Positions 1 to 8,565 of a stretch of 64,000 nucleotides of DNA are shown here, piece by piece (the first letter of the stretch is position 1; every line of letters starts with the position of its first letter). The notes beneath the pieces were generated by a model. The model was not told the DNA's origin. It did no database searches and worked only from the letters and a program-made list of their open reading frames with translations. The stretch covers positions 62,001 through 126,000 of the forward strand of contig JANXLU010000053.1 in assembly GCA_025354985.1 (NCBI GenBank), written 5' to 3'. The DNA comes from Chloroflexota bacterium. GTDB lineage: Bacteria > Chloroflexota > Anaerolineae > J036 > Brachytrichaceae. The position numbers were made by a program, and so were the translations under genes.

Positions 1-1
1 C

Positions 2-244
2 GGACGCCGGTTGGTGAAGTACGACTTGCCGTGGGTCGATATAGATGCAAACCTGTTGGCCATTGAATATGCTGACTTTGCGAGCGCCATCAGTCAGGAC
101 CATGAGCCCGAAGTCAATGGAGAGATGGGTCTGCGATCCCTGGCGCTGATGTATGGATTTCTCGAATCTCAACGTTCGGGGGCCATGCTATCGGCCACCG
201 ACCTCGTGAGCGGCGCGGTGTCAAAATATCAAGACGAATTGTAG
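2..244 (+). CDS. Gfo/Idh/MocA family oxidoreductase, C-terminal fragment
   Basis: The frame is open from the first bases and ends at a TAA, so only the last 80 or so residues are visible and the start lies outside the window. The segment NGEMGLRSLALMYGFLES, then R-SGA and a final YQDEL, resembles the C-terminal helix of Gfo/Idh/MocA NAD(P)-dependent sugar dehydrogenases. The catalytic EKP motif and the Rossmann fold lie outside, so the substrate cannot be inferred. It is followed after 11 bases by a TIM-barrel isomerase and then a 2-hydroxyacid dehydrogenase on the same strand, a grouping typical of sugar or polyol catabolic clusters. Confidence 0.7.
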   Translation, partial: GRRLVKYDLPWVDIDANLLAIEYADFASAISQDHEPEVNGEMGLRSLALMYGFLESQRSGAMLSATDLVSGAVSKYQDEL

Positions 245-255
245 CAACCGGTATC

Positions 256-1200
256 ATGATGTTTCCCTGGCAGTCCGATTGCGAGTTTGGGGTGGTGCAT
301 CCGCTGGCCTTTCTGGCCTGCAGAAACGGTGAAGGTCCGGTAATCGAAACATTAACGAAGATCGTTGAAGATACGACCTTTGGAGCAGTGGAGATTGCGC
401 CCCCCCGTGATCCGGCGATACGCGCGGCCGCACGCAGCCTGTTGGCAGCTGGCAAACTAACGGTGGTGTATCTGCCCGTGCTTCCGATCCTGCTGGAAGA
501 CCTGGCGCTGGGAAATGTTGAAACCGGCAGACGGCAGGCGGCCATGACAAGGCTGCGGGAGTTGTTGGATGAGGCCATCGCATTTGATGCGCCTCTTGCC
601 ATGATTATGGCTCCCCGTGACGTGCCGGTGATCGAGCGGCCTGCGGCGTTGGCGAGGTTTTGCGAGGATGTGCAGTCCCTTTGTGACTATGCCGACGCAC
701 AGTCGCGGCGCACCAGACTTCATATTACGCTTGAGAATTTCGATCGGGATGTCGAAAAAAAGCGACTGATCGGCCCTTCTGTCGAGGCGGCGAGCTTTGC
801 CGATTCGGTTGACCGCGCCAATTTTGGCCTGACAATTGACTTGAGCCACCTTCCCATGTTGAAGGAAACGCCGGAACAGGCTCTGCGTGCCGCCGGCAAA
901 CATCTGATCCACGCACATATCGGGAACTGCGTGATTGACCACCCCGGGAGCAAGTTATTTGGGGACTTTCATCCACGGTTTGGGCATCCGGAAGGCGTCA
1001 ATGACCTGCCGCAAGTAGTCGATTTTTTAACGCAGCTGGTCCGGGTTGACTATTTCGCCCGGGTGCGTGCACGGCTTGGAATGTCGCCCATCCTGTCTAT
1101 GGAGATTCGTCAGAGTGATGAATCCAGTGAAGTTGTGCTTGCAAATGGCAAACGTACGTTTATGCGGGCGTGGGCGGCCGCTCATCAACAAACATCATGA
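256..1200 (+). CDS. sugar phosphate isomerase/epimerase-like TIM-barrel protein
   Basis: This 314-residue cytoplasmic protein fits the AP-endonuclease-2/xylose isomerase-like TIM barrel family. Metal-binding positions of that fold are visible in order: LENFD (Glu, about residue 160), TIDLSH (Asp and His, about 195), HAHIGN (His, about 220), GDFHPRFGHPEG (Asp/His, about 236-245) and SMEI (Glu, about 282). The family isomerises or epimerises sugars and polyol derivatives; the substrate is not evident here. It lies 11 bases after the Gfo/Idh/MocA gene, and its stop codon overlaps the next start (ATGA), so the three genes are probably co-transcribed and the last two translationally coupled. Confidence 0.8.
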   Translation: MMFPWQSDCEFGVVHPLAFLACRNGEGPVIETLTKIVEDTTFGAVEIAPPRDPAIRAAARSLLAAGKLTVVYLPVLPILLEDLALGNVETGRRQAAMTRLRELLDEAIAFDAPLAMIMAPRDVPVIERPAALARFCEDVQSLCDYADAQSRRTRLHITLENFDRDVEKKRLIGPSVEAASFADSVDRANFGLTIDLSHLPMLKETPEQALRAAGKHLIHAHIGNCVIDHPGSKLFGDFHPRFGHPEGVNDLPQVVDFLTQLVRVDYFARVRARLGMSPILSMEIRQSDESSEVVLANGKRTFMRAWAAAHQQTS

Positions 1201-2282
1201 GTCAGAAAAAAATCAACATCATCGTGTGGGACTCGGTTGGCAACGTCATGTGGGGTGTTGCCAATTGGGATGAGCTCGATACCGCGCGGCGGGCACAACT
1301 CATCGAGGAACACCCGGGCGGCGAGCCTGGAGCCCGCGCAGATGCGCCATCGTGGGCGCACCTGTTCAGGGAGCATGCTGTTCAGCTTACCCATGTGCAC
1401 TCGGCGACTGAATTGGAATCAGTGATTGCAGACGCGGACTATTTAGTCACTCACAAAGTGCGTGTGCCGCCCGACGTGCTTCGCAAGGGCAAACGGTTGC
1501 GTCTGGTGCAGCACCTTGGGCTGGATGATCGCGGCATCCCCAAGGAAGTGATTCGCGCGTTGGGCATTCCCTGCGCATCCACCCCGTTGATCAATTATTT
1601 TGCTGTTGCGGAACATGCCTGGGCGCTGATTTTGAATCATCTGAAGCAGCTTCCCGGTCAGCGTGCCGGGATGATCTCTCGCGCCTATTTGCAGCGTCAG
1701 TGGGGTACGTTTCGTGGTCTGCAACTCGCCTGCGATCAAACCCTGGGTTTGTTGGGATTTGGTGAGATCGCCCGGCCAATGGCCCGGATGGCCCAGGCAT
1801 TTGGCATGCGCGTTCAGTATTGGGACATCGAGCGTTTTCAAAATCTTGAAGCTCGGTACGAAGCCGAGTATGTTGCCTGGGAGCAAGTTTTTCGCAGTTC
1901 AGACATTGTCAGTGTGCAACTTGCCTTGAATCCTCAAACTCAAGGAATCATTGGCGCTGCCGAAATTGATGCCATGAAACCTGGCGCACTGTTCGTCAAC
2001 ACGGCACGGGGTAAATTGGTCGATCAACCCGCGCTGGTGCGTGCCATTGCGCAACGCCGGATATGCGCGGCGCTGGACGTCTTTGCAGAGGAACCGCTGC
2101 CTGGTCTGGACCCGCTTCACGCACTCCATGAAGATCTCGGCAACCACGTAACCCTTACCGCACATACGGCCTGGCAGAGCCCGTGGACGCATGTGCGGGA
2201 TTCGCTGGTAATTTGGCGCAATGTGTTGCGCTCACTTGCCGGGGAACCCATTTTGTATCCAACGGCTGGTGTTGGAGAGTAG
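1197..2282 (+). CDS. D-isomer specific 2-hydroxyacid dehydrogenase
   Basis: This 361-residue protein has the NAD-binding Rossmann motif GLLGFGEIARPMARM followed by a probable coenzyme-ribose Asp (QYWD). The catalytic triad of the family is complete: Arg in NTARGKLVDQPAL, Glu in FAEEPLPG, and His in TAHTAW. The family reduces 2-keto acids or oxidises D-2-hydroxyacids. An in-frame ATG 27 bases upstream exists, but the ATG at 1197 forms an ATGA overlap with the preceding stop and starts directly before the first beta strand (KINIIVWD), so it is preferred. A role in sugar-acid metabolism together with the two upstream genes is inferred. Confidence 0.88.
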   Translation: MSQKKINIIVWDSVGNVMWGVANWDELDTARRAQLIEEHPGGEPGARADAPSWAHLFREHAVQLTHVHSATELESVIADADYLVTHKVRVPPDVLRKGKRLRLVQHLGLDDRGIPKEVIRALGIPCASTPLINYFAVAEHAWALILNHLKQLPGQRAGMISRAYLQRQWGTFRGLQLACDQTLGLLGFGEIARPMARMAQAFGMRVQYWDIERFQNLEARYEAEYVAWEQVFRSSDIVSVQLALNPQTQGIIGAAEIDAMKPGALFVNTARGKLVDQPALVRAIAQRRICAALDVFAEEPLPGLDPLHALHEDLGNHVTLTAHTAWQSPWTHVRDSLVIWRNVLRSLAGEPILYPTAGVGE

Positions 2283-2338
2283 TCACGTGATCCTTTTAAC
2301 GCCCGACCAACCATAGCCAGACCCTGAAGCGAAATCCC

Positions 2339-3427
2339 ATGAATACTGTGCGCTTTCCTGTTCAATTTGGTTTCTGTCTGCCGATATTTGCGTGGCCGGG
2401 TCCGCGGCTATTTCGAACACCATCGTGGCCTACGCTTGATGTTACACGCTGCATGCAACTCGGCGTGTTGGCGGAGGACTTGGGCTATCAATCCTTATGG
2501 GTGGCTGATCACGTCATGCTGGGCGCGGAAGATGCCATTCTTGAAGGTTGGACCACTCTGGCAGCGCTGGCGGGTATGACCAGCCGCGCGCGCCTTGGCA
2601 TTATCCACTACAACAACCGCTTGAGGCATCCGGCCATCACGGCAAAAATGATCAGCAGCCTGGATCAAATCAGCGGTGGCCGCATGATTCACTTTGTGGA
2701 TTTTGGAAATAACGCCCGCGAACTCCGTGCCTACGGGCTTGGCACCGATGATGAGTCTGATCAGGCGCGCAGCCAGCGAATCACCCAAATGATTGAGGGT
2801 CTGGAGTTGACTAAAGCGCTATGGGATGGTAATGCGCCGATTTCTTTTTCTGGTCAACATTACGCGACTGACAGCGCGGTCTGCGCTCCAAAACCCGTGC
2901 AGCGACATATACCGATCTGGATGGGTGAAGTTTGGCCTGGCATGCTCCAGGCCACGGTTCGTTTTGCGGACGCATGGAATTCGGTACCCGTGTCGATGGC
3001 ACTGTTGGCTGGTCGTCTTGAACAGTTGCAGGTTGAATGCGCACATGCGGGTCGCGATTATGATTCGATTGAGAAGACGCTCGAAATCCAGGTTCTGATC
3101 GCACCGACTTTGGATGAGGTGCGCCGCAAATTGCGCGTGATGCTTGCGCTGGTGCCTGATGGTGAAAATCCTGATGGCGCGCTGACGGCATTTCTGTCTG
3201 GTGCCACGGACGATCTGCCCGATGATCTGCGCGAAACCTGGTGGGCCGGCACGCCCGAGCAAGTTCGCGCCCGGGCTAACGCGTGCATAGCCATGGGGTT
3301 TACCCACTTTATGCTCTGGTTTGTGGATGCACCCGACGATAGCGGCATGCGTTTGTTTGCCGAGACCATTATGCCGGCATGGAGCGGAGGCATCTTGCCT
3401 GCATTCGGCGCCAGCCGAAAACTTTGA
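2339..3427 (+). CDS. LLM class flavin/F420-dependent oxidoreductase
   Basis: This 362-residue protein belongs to the bacterial luciferase-like monooxygenase fold. Recognisable segments are FGFCLPIF at the N-terminus, LGVLAEDLGYQSLWVADHV (the EelGyds.wv.DH element), GIIHYNNRLRHPA, then KPVQRHIPIWMGE and FADAWNS. Members use FMN or coenzyme F420. The window also encodes a Rv3369-like PPOX protein (30678-31127), which makes F420 use plausible but unproven. It sits 56 bases after the 2-hydroxyacid dehydrogenase with no clear Shine-Dalgarno sequence and converges on the next gene. The substrate is unknown. Confidence 0.85.
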   Translation: MNTVRFPVQFGFCLPIFAWPGPRLFRTPSWPTLDVTRCMQLGVLAEDLGYQSLWVADHVMLGAEDAILEGWTTLAALAGMTSRARLGIIHYNNRLRHPAITAKMISSLDQISGGRMIHFVDFGNNARELRAYGLGTDDESDQARSQRITQMIEGLELTKALWDGNAPISFSGQHYATDSAVCAPKPVQRHIPIWMGEVWPGMLQATVRFADAWNSVPVSMALLAGRLEQLQVECAHAGRDYDSIEKTLEIQVLIAPTLDEVRRKLRVMLALVPDGENPDGALTAFLSGATDDLPDDLRETWWAGTPEQVRARANACIAMGFTHFMLWFVDAPDDSGMRLFAETIMPAWSGGILPAFGASRKL

Positions 3428-3577
3428 GTAGTGCGTCTCGTACCTTTCATTGCCCGTGCAAAGAAGTTACCCGCGTTACTCAAAACGTGACCAGCATCCG
3501 TTCGCGACGCAGGCTTCGTAAAGCGACATTCCTGCCGCGACATTGAGCGTCGTGCCTACAATATTACCGACCAACCC

Positions 3578-4540
3578 CTACGAACCCACGCGCAATTTGC
3601 GCTTTTGCGCCAGCTCAAGCAGCTGGGTGTCCCGCGCCCGAATCACCTCGGTTGCGCTTTTGCCACCCGGTCCCCAGGCATAAAAGCCCTGACCCACTGA
3701 AGCACCCAGTTCACCCTTGTCCATATGCTCTTTCAACAACGGGTTGGGTGAGGATTGCGTGTCCAAGTCTCCAATCATATAAGAATGTATCGCGTAAACA
3801 GTTGGAAGTCCGACGAGATCCAGATGTTCAAAAATCCCCAACACCGGGGTGCGCGCGCCAAAACTGTTCTTAAGTACCACGTCAATTTCGCCGGCCGTCG
3901 CCACGCCATGCTGGACCAGCGCGAGCGCTTCGCGCCACATGGCCCCCTGCAGCCGGTTGGCGATAAATCCCGGAACCTCCTTTTTGCACACAACCGGCAC
4001 ATGGCCGGTTGTGTGCAGAAAGGACATGACCGTATCGATGACATCGGGACGGGTGTGAACTCCGGGAGCGACCTCCACCAACGGCACGAGGTGTGGCGGA
4101 TTAAAGTAATGGCCAACCAACATCCGACCGGGATGAACAAGATCACGTGCGATATCAGAAGCACGAATGCTGCTCGTGCTGCTCAGCATAACTGCGTCGG
4201 CGCTAATCTGCCGTTCCCATGACGCAAACAGCGACTGTTTAAGGTTCGTGTCCTCGGTCACAGCCTCAATCAACAGATCACAATCATGCGCGCCCTCAAG
4301 CCCCACCTGAAACCGCAACCGCTGCCACAGGGTGACAATGCTTTGCGCGTTGACCAAACCAAAGGGTAGCATGGCAGCCAAATTCGCCTCGATTTTGACG
4401 CGCGCCTGCATCAGCCCGGCTTCTGTTCGGCCGACCAGCACCGTGTCATAGCCGGCGTGTGCGCAGGTTTGAGCAATGCCCGGGCCAATCTGACCTGTTC
4501 CAATAACGCATATGCGGCGAATAGTCTGCTGGATTGTCAT
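3578..4540 (-). CDS. 3-hydroxyacyl-CoA dehydrogenase family protein
   Basis: This 320-residue protein has the two-domain layout of L-3-hydroxyacyl-CoA dehydrogenases. The NAD-binding motif is VIGTGQIGPGIAQ near residues 10-25. Catalytic-site residues are visible as Ser in SSTSSI, His in GHYFNPP, Glu in PLVEV and Asn in FIANRLQGAMWRE. The second domain contains the family's DLVGLPT and GQGFYAWG elements. Related subfamilies oxidise L-gulonate or L-carnitine, so an acyl-CoA substrate is not certain. The start at 4540 is chosen over one 27 bases upstream because a TATACT hexamer ends exactly 6 bases before it, which would make the mRNA leaderless. Confidence 0.85.
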   Translation of the reverse strand: MTIQQTIRRICVIGTGQIGPGIAQTCAHAGYDTVLVGRTEAGLMQARVKIEANLAAMLPFGLVNAQSIVTLWQRLRFQVGLEGAHDCDLLIEAVTEDTNLKQSLFASWERQISADAVMLSSTSSIRASDIARDLVHPGRMLVGHYFNPPHLVPLVEVAPGVHTRPDVIDTVMSFLHTTGHVPVVCKKEVPGFIANRLQGAMWREALALVQHGVATAGEIDVVLKNSFGARTPVLGIFEHLDLVGLPTVYAIHSYMIGDLDTQSSPNPLLKEHMDKGELGASVGQGFYAWGPGGKSATEVIRARDTQLLELAQKRKLRVGS

Positions 4541-4546
4541 GCTGAG

Positions 4547-4552
4547 AGTATA
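4547..4552 (-). promoter_or_regulatory. -10 element (TATACT) placing +1 at the start codon
   Basis: TATACT on the minus strand ends 6 bases before the ATG at 4540. No Shine-Dalgarno sequence is present, so a leaderless transcript is inferred. No good -35 box was recognised. Confidence 0.6.
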
Positions 4553-4619
4553 TGCGCAGCGAGACACATGTGAACCACCGCAGTTTCGTTCATCCTGTGC
4601 GCATGTATCCCATCCGGTC

Positions 4620-4625
4620 TATAAT
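4620..4625 (+). promoter_or_regulatory. candidate -10 element (TATAAT) of the binding-protein gene
   Basis: A perfect TATAAT lies 68 bases before the ATG at 4694. Unlike most genes here, this one would have a leader of about 60 bases and a Shine-Dalgarno sequence. No convincing -35 hexamer is visible 16-18 bases upstream. Confidence 0.4.
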
Positions 4626-4693
4626 CATTTTGTGCCACGCATATACCCATATCGTGGCGAGATAGCCAAACGAATCAAAAGGAGAAATTTTTA

Positions 4694-6463
4694 ATGACCA
4701 GCAAGAATCGTTTGTTTGGGCCCGTGGCGTTTGCCGCGGTATCCAGCATGGTATTGGCGGCTTGTGCGCCGGCCGCGCCGCCACCGGCGCCGACCGCTGC
4801 CCCCGCCCCAACAGCGGCACCCGCGCCGACAGCAGCCCCGGCTCCCACCAAGGCGCCAGACCCGACCAAGGCACCCGAGCCCACAAAGGCTCCCGCACCC
4901 ACCCAGGCGCCGGCGTTCAAGGGCGACAAGATGGCCGTCCCAGCATGCAAGGATACGGGAGAGATGAAATCCATCGAGGCCGTGGATGCACTCACGGTGA
5001 AGTTCAGCCTGTGCCAGCCCGACCCTTCCTTCCCATACAAGGTTACCGGCAACTCTTTCGGCATTTTGCAGAAGGATGATCTGGCAAAGACCGGCGGTGA
5101 TGCCAAGAAGATTAATGAAAATCCTGTCGGAACCGGCCCCTTCAAGATGAAGGAATGGAAGCGTGGCGACTCGATCAACCTGGACGCAAACACTGCATGG
5201 TGGGGCGGAGCCAACCAAAACAAGGGTCTGGTCATCCGCTGGACGAAGGAGGCTTCGCAAGCGCTGATTGAGTTGCGCTCTGGTAATGCCGATGGCATCG
5301 AAAAAGTTGCCTCTGAGGACTTCGACGCAATCAAGAAAGACAGCAAGATCAAGCTGGTGCCGGTTGAAGCGCTAAACATTCTTTATGTCGGTTTAAATAA
5401 TACGAAGGCCCCGTTTGACAATGAGAAGGTGCGCCAAGCCTTTGCCATGGTGATTGATCGCAAGAAGATTGTGGATGATTACTATCCTGCGGGGTCGCAG
5501 GTTGCACAGAGCTTCGTGCCGGATTCATTCAAACCCGGTTTCTCGCCCAACGTCAAGTGGTATGACGTGGACTTGAAGGCGGCCAAGGCCTTGCTTGATG
5601 AAGCCAAGTTTGATTACACCAAGGAAGTGCCTTTGAGCTACCGCGAAGTTGTGCGTGTGTATCTGCCCAGCCCGGGCAAGGTCGCTCAGGAGATTCAGGC
5701 TCAGATGAAGGCGATTGGCGTCAAGATCAAGCTGGAGCCCAAGGAGAGCGGGACATTCTTGAAGAGCGCGTCGTCTGGCAACGAGACCATGGTTTTGTTG
5801 GGGTGGGGCGCGGATTATCCGGATGCCACCAATTTCTATGACACCCACGTCGGCCCAACCGTCAAGACGTTTGGCAAGCCATTTGACGACATCGTTGCTC
5901 AGCTCAAGATTGGCGATACCAACAGTGACTTCGCCAAGCGCCAGGCCGCCTATGACAAGACCAACGAACTGATCAAGCAACACGTGCCCTTGATCCCGGT
6001 CGCGCATGGTGTGTCCGCCCAGGCATTTGGCGCGGGTGTTACCGGCGCGCACGCCAACCCGCTCACCCCGAATGAATACTCCAAGATGAAGGGTGCAAAG
6101 GACAACTTTGTCTACGTGCAAAGCGGCGAGCCTATTAGCCTTGACTGCGCTGATGAGAGCGATGGCGAGACATTCAACGCGTGCGGTCAGATTTTCGAAA
6201 CTTTGATGGGATTCAAGCCGGGCACGATTGAGCTTGCTCCTGCACTCGCCACTGAATATGCCGGCAACCCGGACGCCACCGAGTGGACCTTTAAACTTCG
6301 CCCAAATGTGAAGTTCCATAACGGCGCCACGATGGACGCCAATGATGTGGTGCTGAGCTTCGTGCGACAGTGGGATGCCGCCAATCCTTATCACAAGGGT
6401 GACACGGGTGACTTCCAGTATTTCAACGACTACTTTGGTGACTTCCTAAACGCCAAAAAATAA
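4694..6463 (+). CDS. circularly permuted peptide/nickel-type ABC substrate-binding lipoprotein
   Basis: This 589-residue protein belongs to the DppA/OppA-like family 5 solute-binding proteins. A lipoprotein signal ends at Cys24 (VLAAC), followed by a Pro/Ala/Thr linker to about residue 75. The family's segments occur out of order. Residues 91-476 hold the middle and C-terminal parts (KSIEAVDALTVKF, NPVGTGPFKMKEWKRGD, ALNILYVGLNNTKAPFDNEKVRQAF, LLGWGADYPDATNF, QHVPLIPVAHG). Residues 477-589 then hold what is normally the N-terminus (GEPISLDCADESDGETFN, IFETLMGFKPGT, WTFKLRPNVKFHNGA, YFNDYFGDFLNAKK). A strong AAAAGGAG ribosome site precedes the ATG. It captures an oligopeptide or similar solute outside the membrane for the permeases downstream. 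Confidence 0.9.
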   Translation: MTSKNRLFGPVAFAAVSSMVLAACAPAAPPPAPTAAPAPTAAPAPTAAPAPTKAPDPTKAPEPTKAPAPTQAPAFKGDKMAVPACKDTGEMKSIEAVDALTVKFSLCQPDPSFPYKVTGNSFGILQKDDLAKTGGDAKKINENPVGTGPFKMKEWKRGDSINLDANTAWWGGANQNKGLVIRWTKEASQALIELRSGNADGIEKVASEDFDAIKKDSKIKLVPVEALNILYVGLNNTKAPFDNEKVRQAFAMVIDRKKIVDDYYPAGSQVAQSFVPDSFKPGFSPNVKWYDVDLKAAKALLDEAKFDYTKEVPLSYREVVRVYLPSPGKVAQEIQAQMKAIGVKIKLEPKESGTFLKSASSGNETMVLLGWGADYPDATNFYDTHVGPTVKTFGKPFDDIVAQLKIGDTNSDFAKRQAAYDKTNELIKQHVPLIPVAHGVSAQAFGAGVTGAHANPLTPNEYSKMKGAKDNFVYVQSGEPISLDCADESDGETFNACGQIFETLMGFKPGTIELAPALATEYAGNPDATEWTFKLRPNVKFHNGATMDANDVVLSFVRQWDAANPYHKGDTGDFQYFNDYFGDFLNAKK

Positions 6464-6473
6464 TTTGTGACCT

Positions 6474-6512
6474 ATCAAAGTGAGGGGTGGCACTGTCACC
6501 CCCCACTTTGAT
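6474..6512 (+). terminator. intercistronic hairpin between binding protein and permease
   Basis: ATCAAAGTG (6474-6482) pairs perfectly with CACTTTGAT (6504-6512). One A-C mismatch follows, then GGGGTG (6484-6489) pairs with CACCCC (6497-6502) around a 7-base loop. The tail is TATTTT. It begins 11 bases after the binding-protein stop and ends 8 bases before the permease ATG. It could act as a leaky terminator or protect the upstream mRNA, keeping binding protein in excess over permease. Confidence 0.7.
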
Positions 6513-6520
6513 TATTTTCA

Positions 6521-7597
6521 ATGGCTCAATATATTGTCAAGAGACTGATTCTATTGGTGTTTGTCGTCATCGGCGTGCTCGTGGTCACCTTTGGGTTGGC
6601 GCGCGCCATTCCGGGTGATCCATGCACGTCCATGCTGGGCGAGAAGGCAACACCTGAGAAATGTGAGGCATTCAAACAGCGCTTTGGCCTGAATGACTCG
6701 ACACCCGTGCAATTTGTTCGCTATGTCACCAATATTGCCCGGGGTGATTTTGGCCAATCCATTCGTGATTCCCGTGATGTGACCGATATCATTGCCGAGC
6801 GCCTTCCCCTGACAATTGAATTGACCATTACCGCATCGTTTATCTCCGCTATTTCGGGTGTACTTCTGGGCATTGTCTCGTCCGTTCGACATAATGGCCC
6901 GGTTGACGTTGTAGCAATGATTTTCGCCAACGTCGGTGTGAGCATGCCGATTTTCTGGCTTGGACTACTGTTGGCTTATTTGTTCGCGATAACCCTTGGG
7001 GGCACGTCGTTTCAGCTCCCGCCTTCCGCCCGAATCTCTCCGGGCGCCGATCTCCCAAATTTGCTCAAGCTTTGGCACATGGAGGACGCCACCGGTGCAT
7101 CGCGTTTCTTTACCGAGTTATTGTCCAACTCCTATTTGCTAAACGCGGCCATGCAGGGCAAGTGGGACGTGTTTTGGGATGTGATCAAGCACTTGATCCT
7201 GCCATCGGTTGCGGTTGCCACCGTCTCCGTTTCCATCATTGCGCGGATGACCCGGGGCGCGATGCTCGATGTGTTTACCCAGGACTACATTCGCGTGGCG
7301 CGTGCCAAGGGGTTGGGCGAGCGTCTGGTGGTGATGAAGCACGCTTTCCGCAATGCGCTTGTTCCGATTGTGACCGTTGTAGGGCTGCAGTTTGGCGGGT
7401 TGCTATCCGGAGCAGTGCTTACCGAAACTACGTTTAGCCTTGCAGGTATGGGCACCAAATTGGTGGAATCCATCGAAGCACGCGATTATCCAGTCGTGCA
7501 GGGGATTGTGATCGTAGTATCGCTGTTGCTCGTTTTTGTAAACCTGCTTGTGGACCTGTCCTACGCCTACTTAAATCCACGCATCCGCGTGCAATAG
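6521..7597 (+). CDS. ABC transporter permease, DppB/OppB type
   Basis: This 358-residue integral membrane protein starts with the family's N-terminal helix and loop (YIVKRLILLVFVVIGVLVVTFGLARAIPGDPC). It carries the binding-protein-dependent transport motif around YIRVARAKGLGERLVVMKHAFRNALVPIVTVVG, where the EAA-like loop contacts the ATPase. It ends with the typical AYLNPRIRV. An extra stretch of about 50 residues around 170-225 (HMEDATGASRFFTELLSNSYL) enlarges an extracellular loop compared with shorter family members. It pairs with the DppC-type permease that starts 2 bases after its stop. No ATPase gene follows. Confidence 0.92.
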   Translation: MAQYIVKRLILLVFVVIGVLVVTFGLARAIPGDPCTSMLGEKATPEKCEAFKQRFGLNDSTPVQFVRYVTNIARGDFGQSIRDSRDVTDIIAERLPLTIELTITASFISAISGVLLGIVSSVRHNGPVDVVAMIFANVGVSMPIFWLGLLLAYLFAITLGGTSFQLPPSARISPGADLPNLLKLWHMEDATGASRFFTELLSNSYLLNAAMQGKWDVFWDVIKHLILPSVAVATVSVSIIARMTRGAMLDVFTQDYIRVARAKGLGERLVVMKHAFRNALVPIVTVVGLQFGGLLSGAVLTETTFSLAGMGTKLVESIEARDYPVVQGIVIVVSLLLVFVNLLVDLSYAYLNPRIRVQ

Positions 7598-7599
7598 AC

Positions 7600-8544
7600 A
7601 TGGCCACAACTACTGCTCTGCCTGTATCAACCGTTCGTGCGCCGGTGTTGCGGGGCGGCACCACCCAGTCGCCTTTTCGTCGCACGATGCACCGCCTGCT
7701 GCGTCATCGCTCCGCCCAGATCGGGATTGCGCTGATGGCAATGTTGCTCTTTATCGCCATTTTTGCCGACGTGCTGGCGCCGTATGCCTTTGATGAGCAA
7801 CTTCGCACCCCGGGCACCAAACCGCGCCTCGAACCCTGCGTCCACTTGTTGGGTTGCGAAGCCGACAAGCCGCAGTTTGTGATGGGGCTTGATTCCAATC
7901 GTCGGGATGTGCTTTCCCGCATTTTGTTCGGCTCCCGCCTGTCGCTAAGCATTGGTTTTATTACAACCGGTGTCGCGGTATTGTTTGGCACGGTTCTGGG
8001 CGCGATTGCAGGCTATGTCAGTGGCTGGTCAGACACGGCCATCATGCGCACGATGGATATTTTTCAGGCCTTTCCATCGTTGCTGCTGGCAATCGCCATT
8101 GTCTCAGTGCTCGGTTCCGGGCTGGTAAATACCTTGATCGCCGTGGCGATCGTCGATATACCGACGTATGCGCGTATCGCGCGAGCGAGCGTGCTGGGCG
8201 TCAAAGAATTGGAATATGTCAACGCGTCAAAGGCTCTGGGCGCCTCGCCCATGCGTATTCTGTTTACGCGGCTGTTGCCAAATTCGCTCACCCCATTGAT
8301 TGTTGCAGGCACCCTGGGGATTGGCACGACCATTCTGTCCGCAGCCGGACTGTCATTTCTTGGTTTGGGGGCGCAGCCGCCGCTGTCTGAGTGGGGTCTG
8401 ATGCTCGGCGCAGAACGCGCCAGCGTCTTCTCCGCACCGCACCTGATGGTGTTTGCCGGCGTTGCCATTATGTTTACCGTGCTGGCTTTCAACCTGCTGG
8501 GCGACGGCCTGCGAGATGCGCTTGACCCTCGGCGCAAGGCATAA
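7600..8544 (+). CDS. ABC transporter permease, DppC/OppC type
   Basis: This 314-residue membrane protein is the DppC partner. It has a cytoplasmic N-terminus, one helix (IGIALMAMLLFIAIFADVLAPY), the extracellular segment FVMGLDSNRRDVLSRILFGSRLSL, and the EAA loop YARIARASVLGVKELEYVNASKALGASPMRILFTRLLPN, then LSAAGLSFLGLGAQPPLSEWGLML. It ends at DGLRDALDPR, as is usual for the family. It follows dppB-type by 2 bases and is clearly co-transcribed with it. The DppD/DppF-type ATPases needed to drive transport are not encoded next to it or elsewhere in the window. Confidence 0.93.
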   Translation: MATTTALPVSTVRAPVLRGGTTQSPFRRTMHRLLRHRSAQIGIALMAMLLFIAIFADVLAPYAFDEQLRTPGTKPRLEPCVHLLGCEADKPQFVMGLDSNRRDVLSRILFGSRLSLSIGFITTGVAVLFGTVLGAIAGYVSGWSDTAIMRTMDIFQAFPSLLLAIAIVSVLGSGLVNTLIAVAIVDIPTYARIARASVLGVKELEYVNASKALGASPMRILFTRLLPNSLTPLIVAGTLGIGTTILSAAGLSFLGLGAQPPLSEWGLMLGAERASVFSAPHLMVFAGVAIMFTVLAFNLLGDGLRDALDPRRKA

Positions 8545-8565
8545 GCAACGCGCATCGACCGTGCG

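Noticed and set aside
4790-4915. Tandem repeats resembling a CRISPR or minisatellite
   Set aside because: The units are short, in frame and encode a Pro/Ala/Thr linker after a lipobox. There are no unique spacers. The same holds for the livK linker at about 50720-50860.
4675-5379. Minus-strand frame opposite the permuted binding protein, with Gly/Ala repeats
   Set aside because: The repeats are the mirror of the Pro/Ala/Thr lipoprotein linker. There is no independent evidence for a gene.
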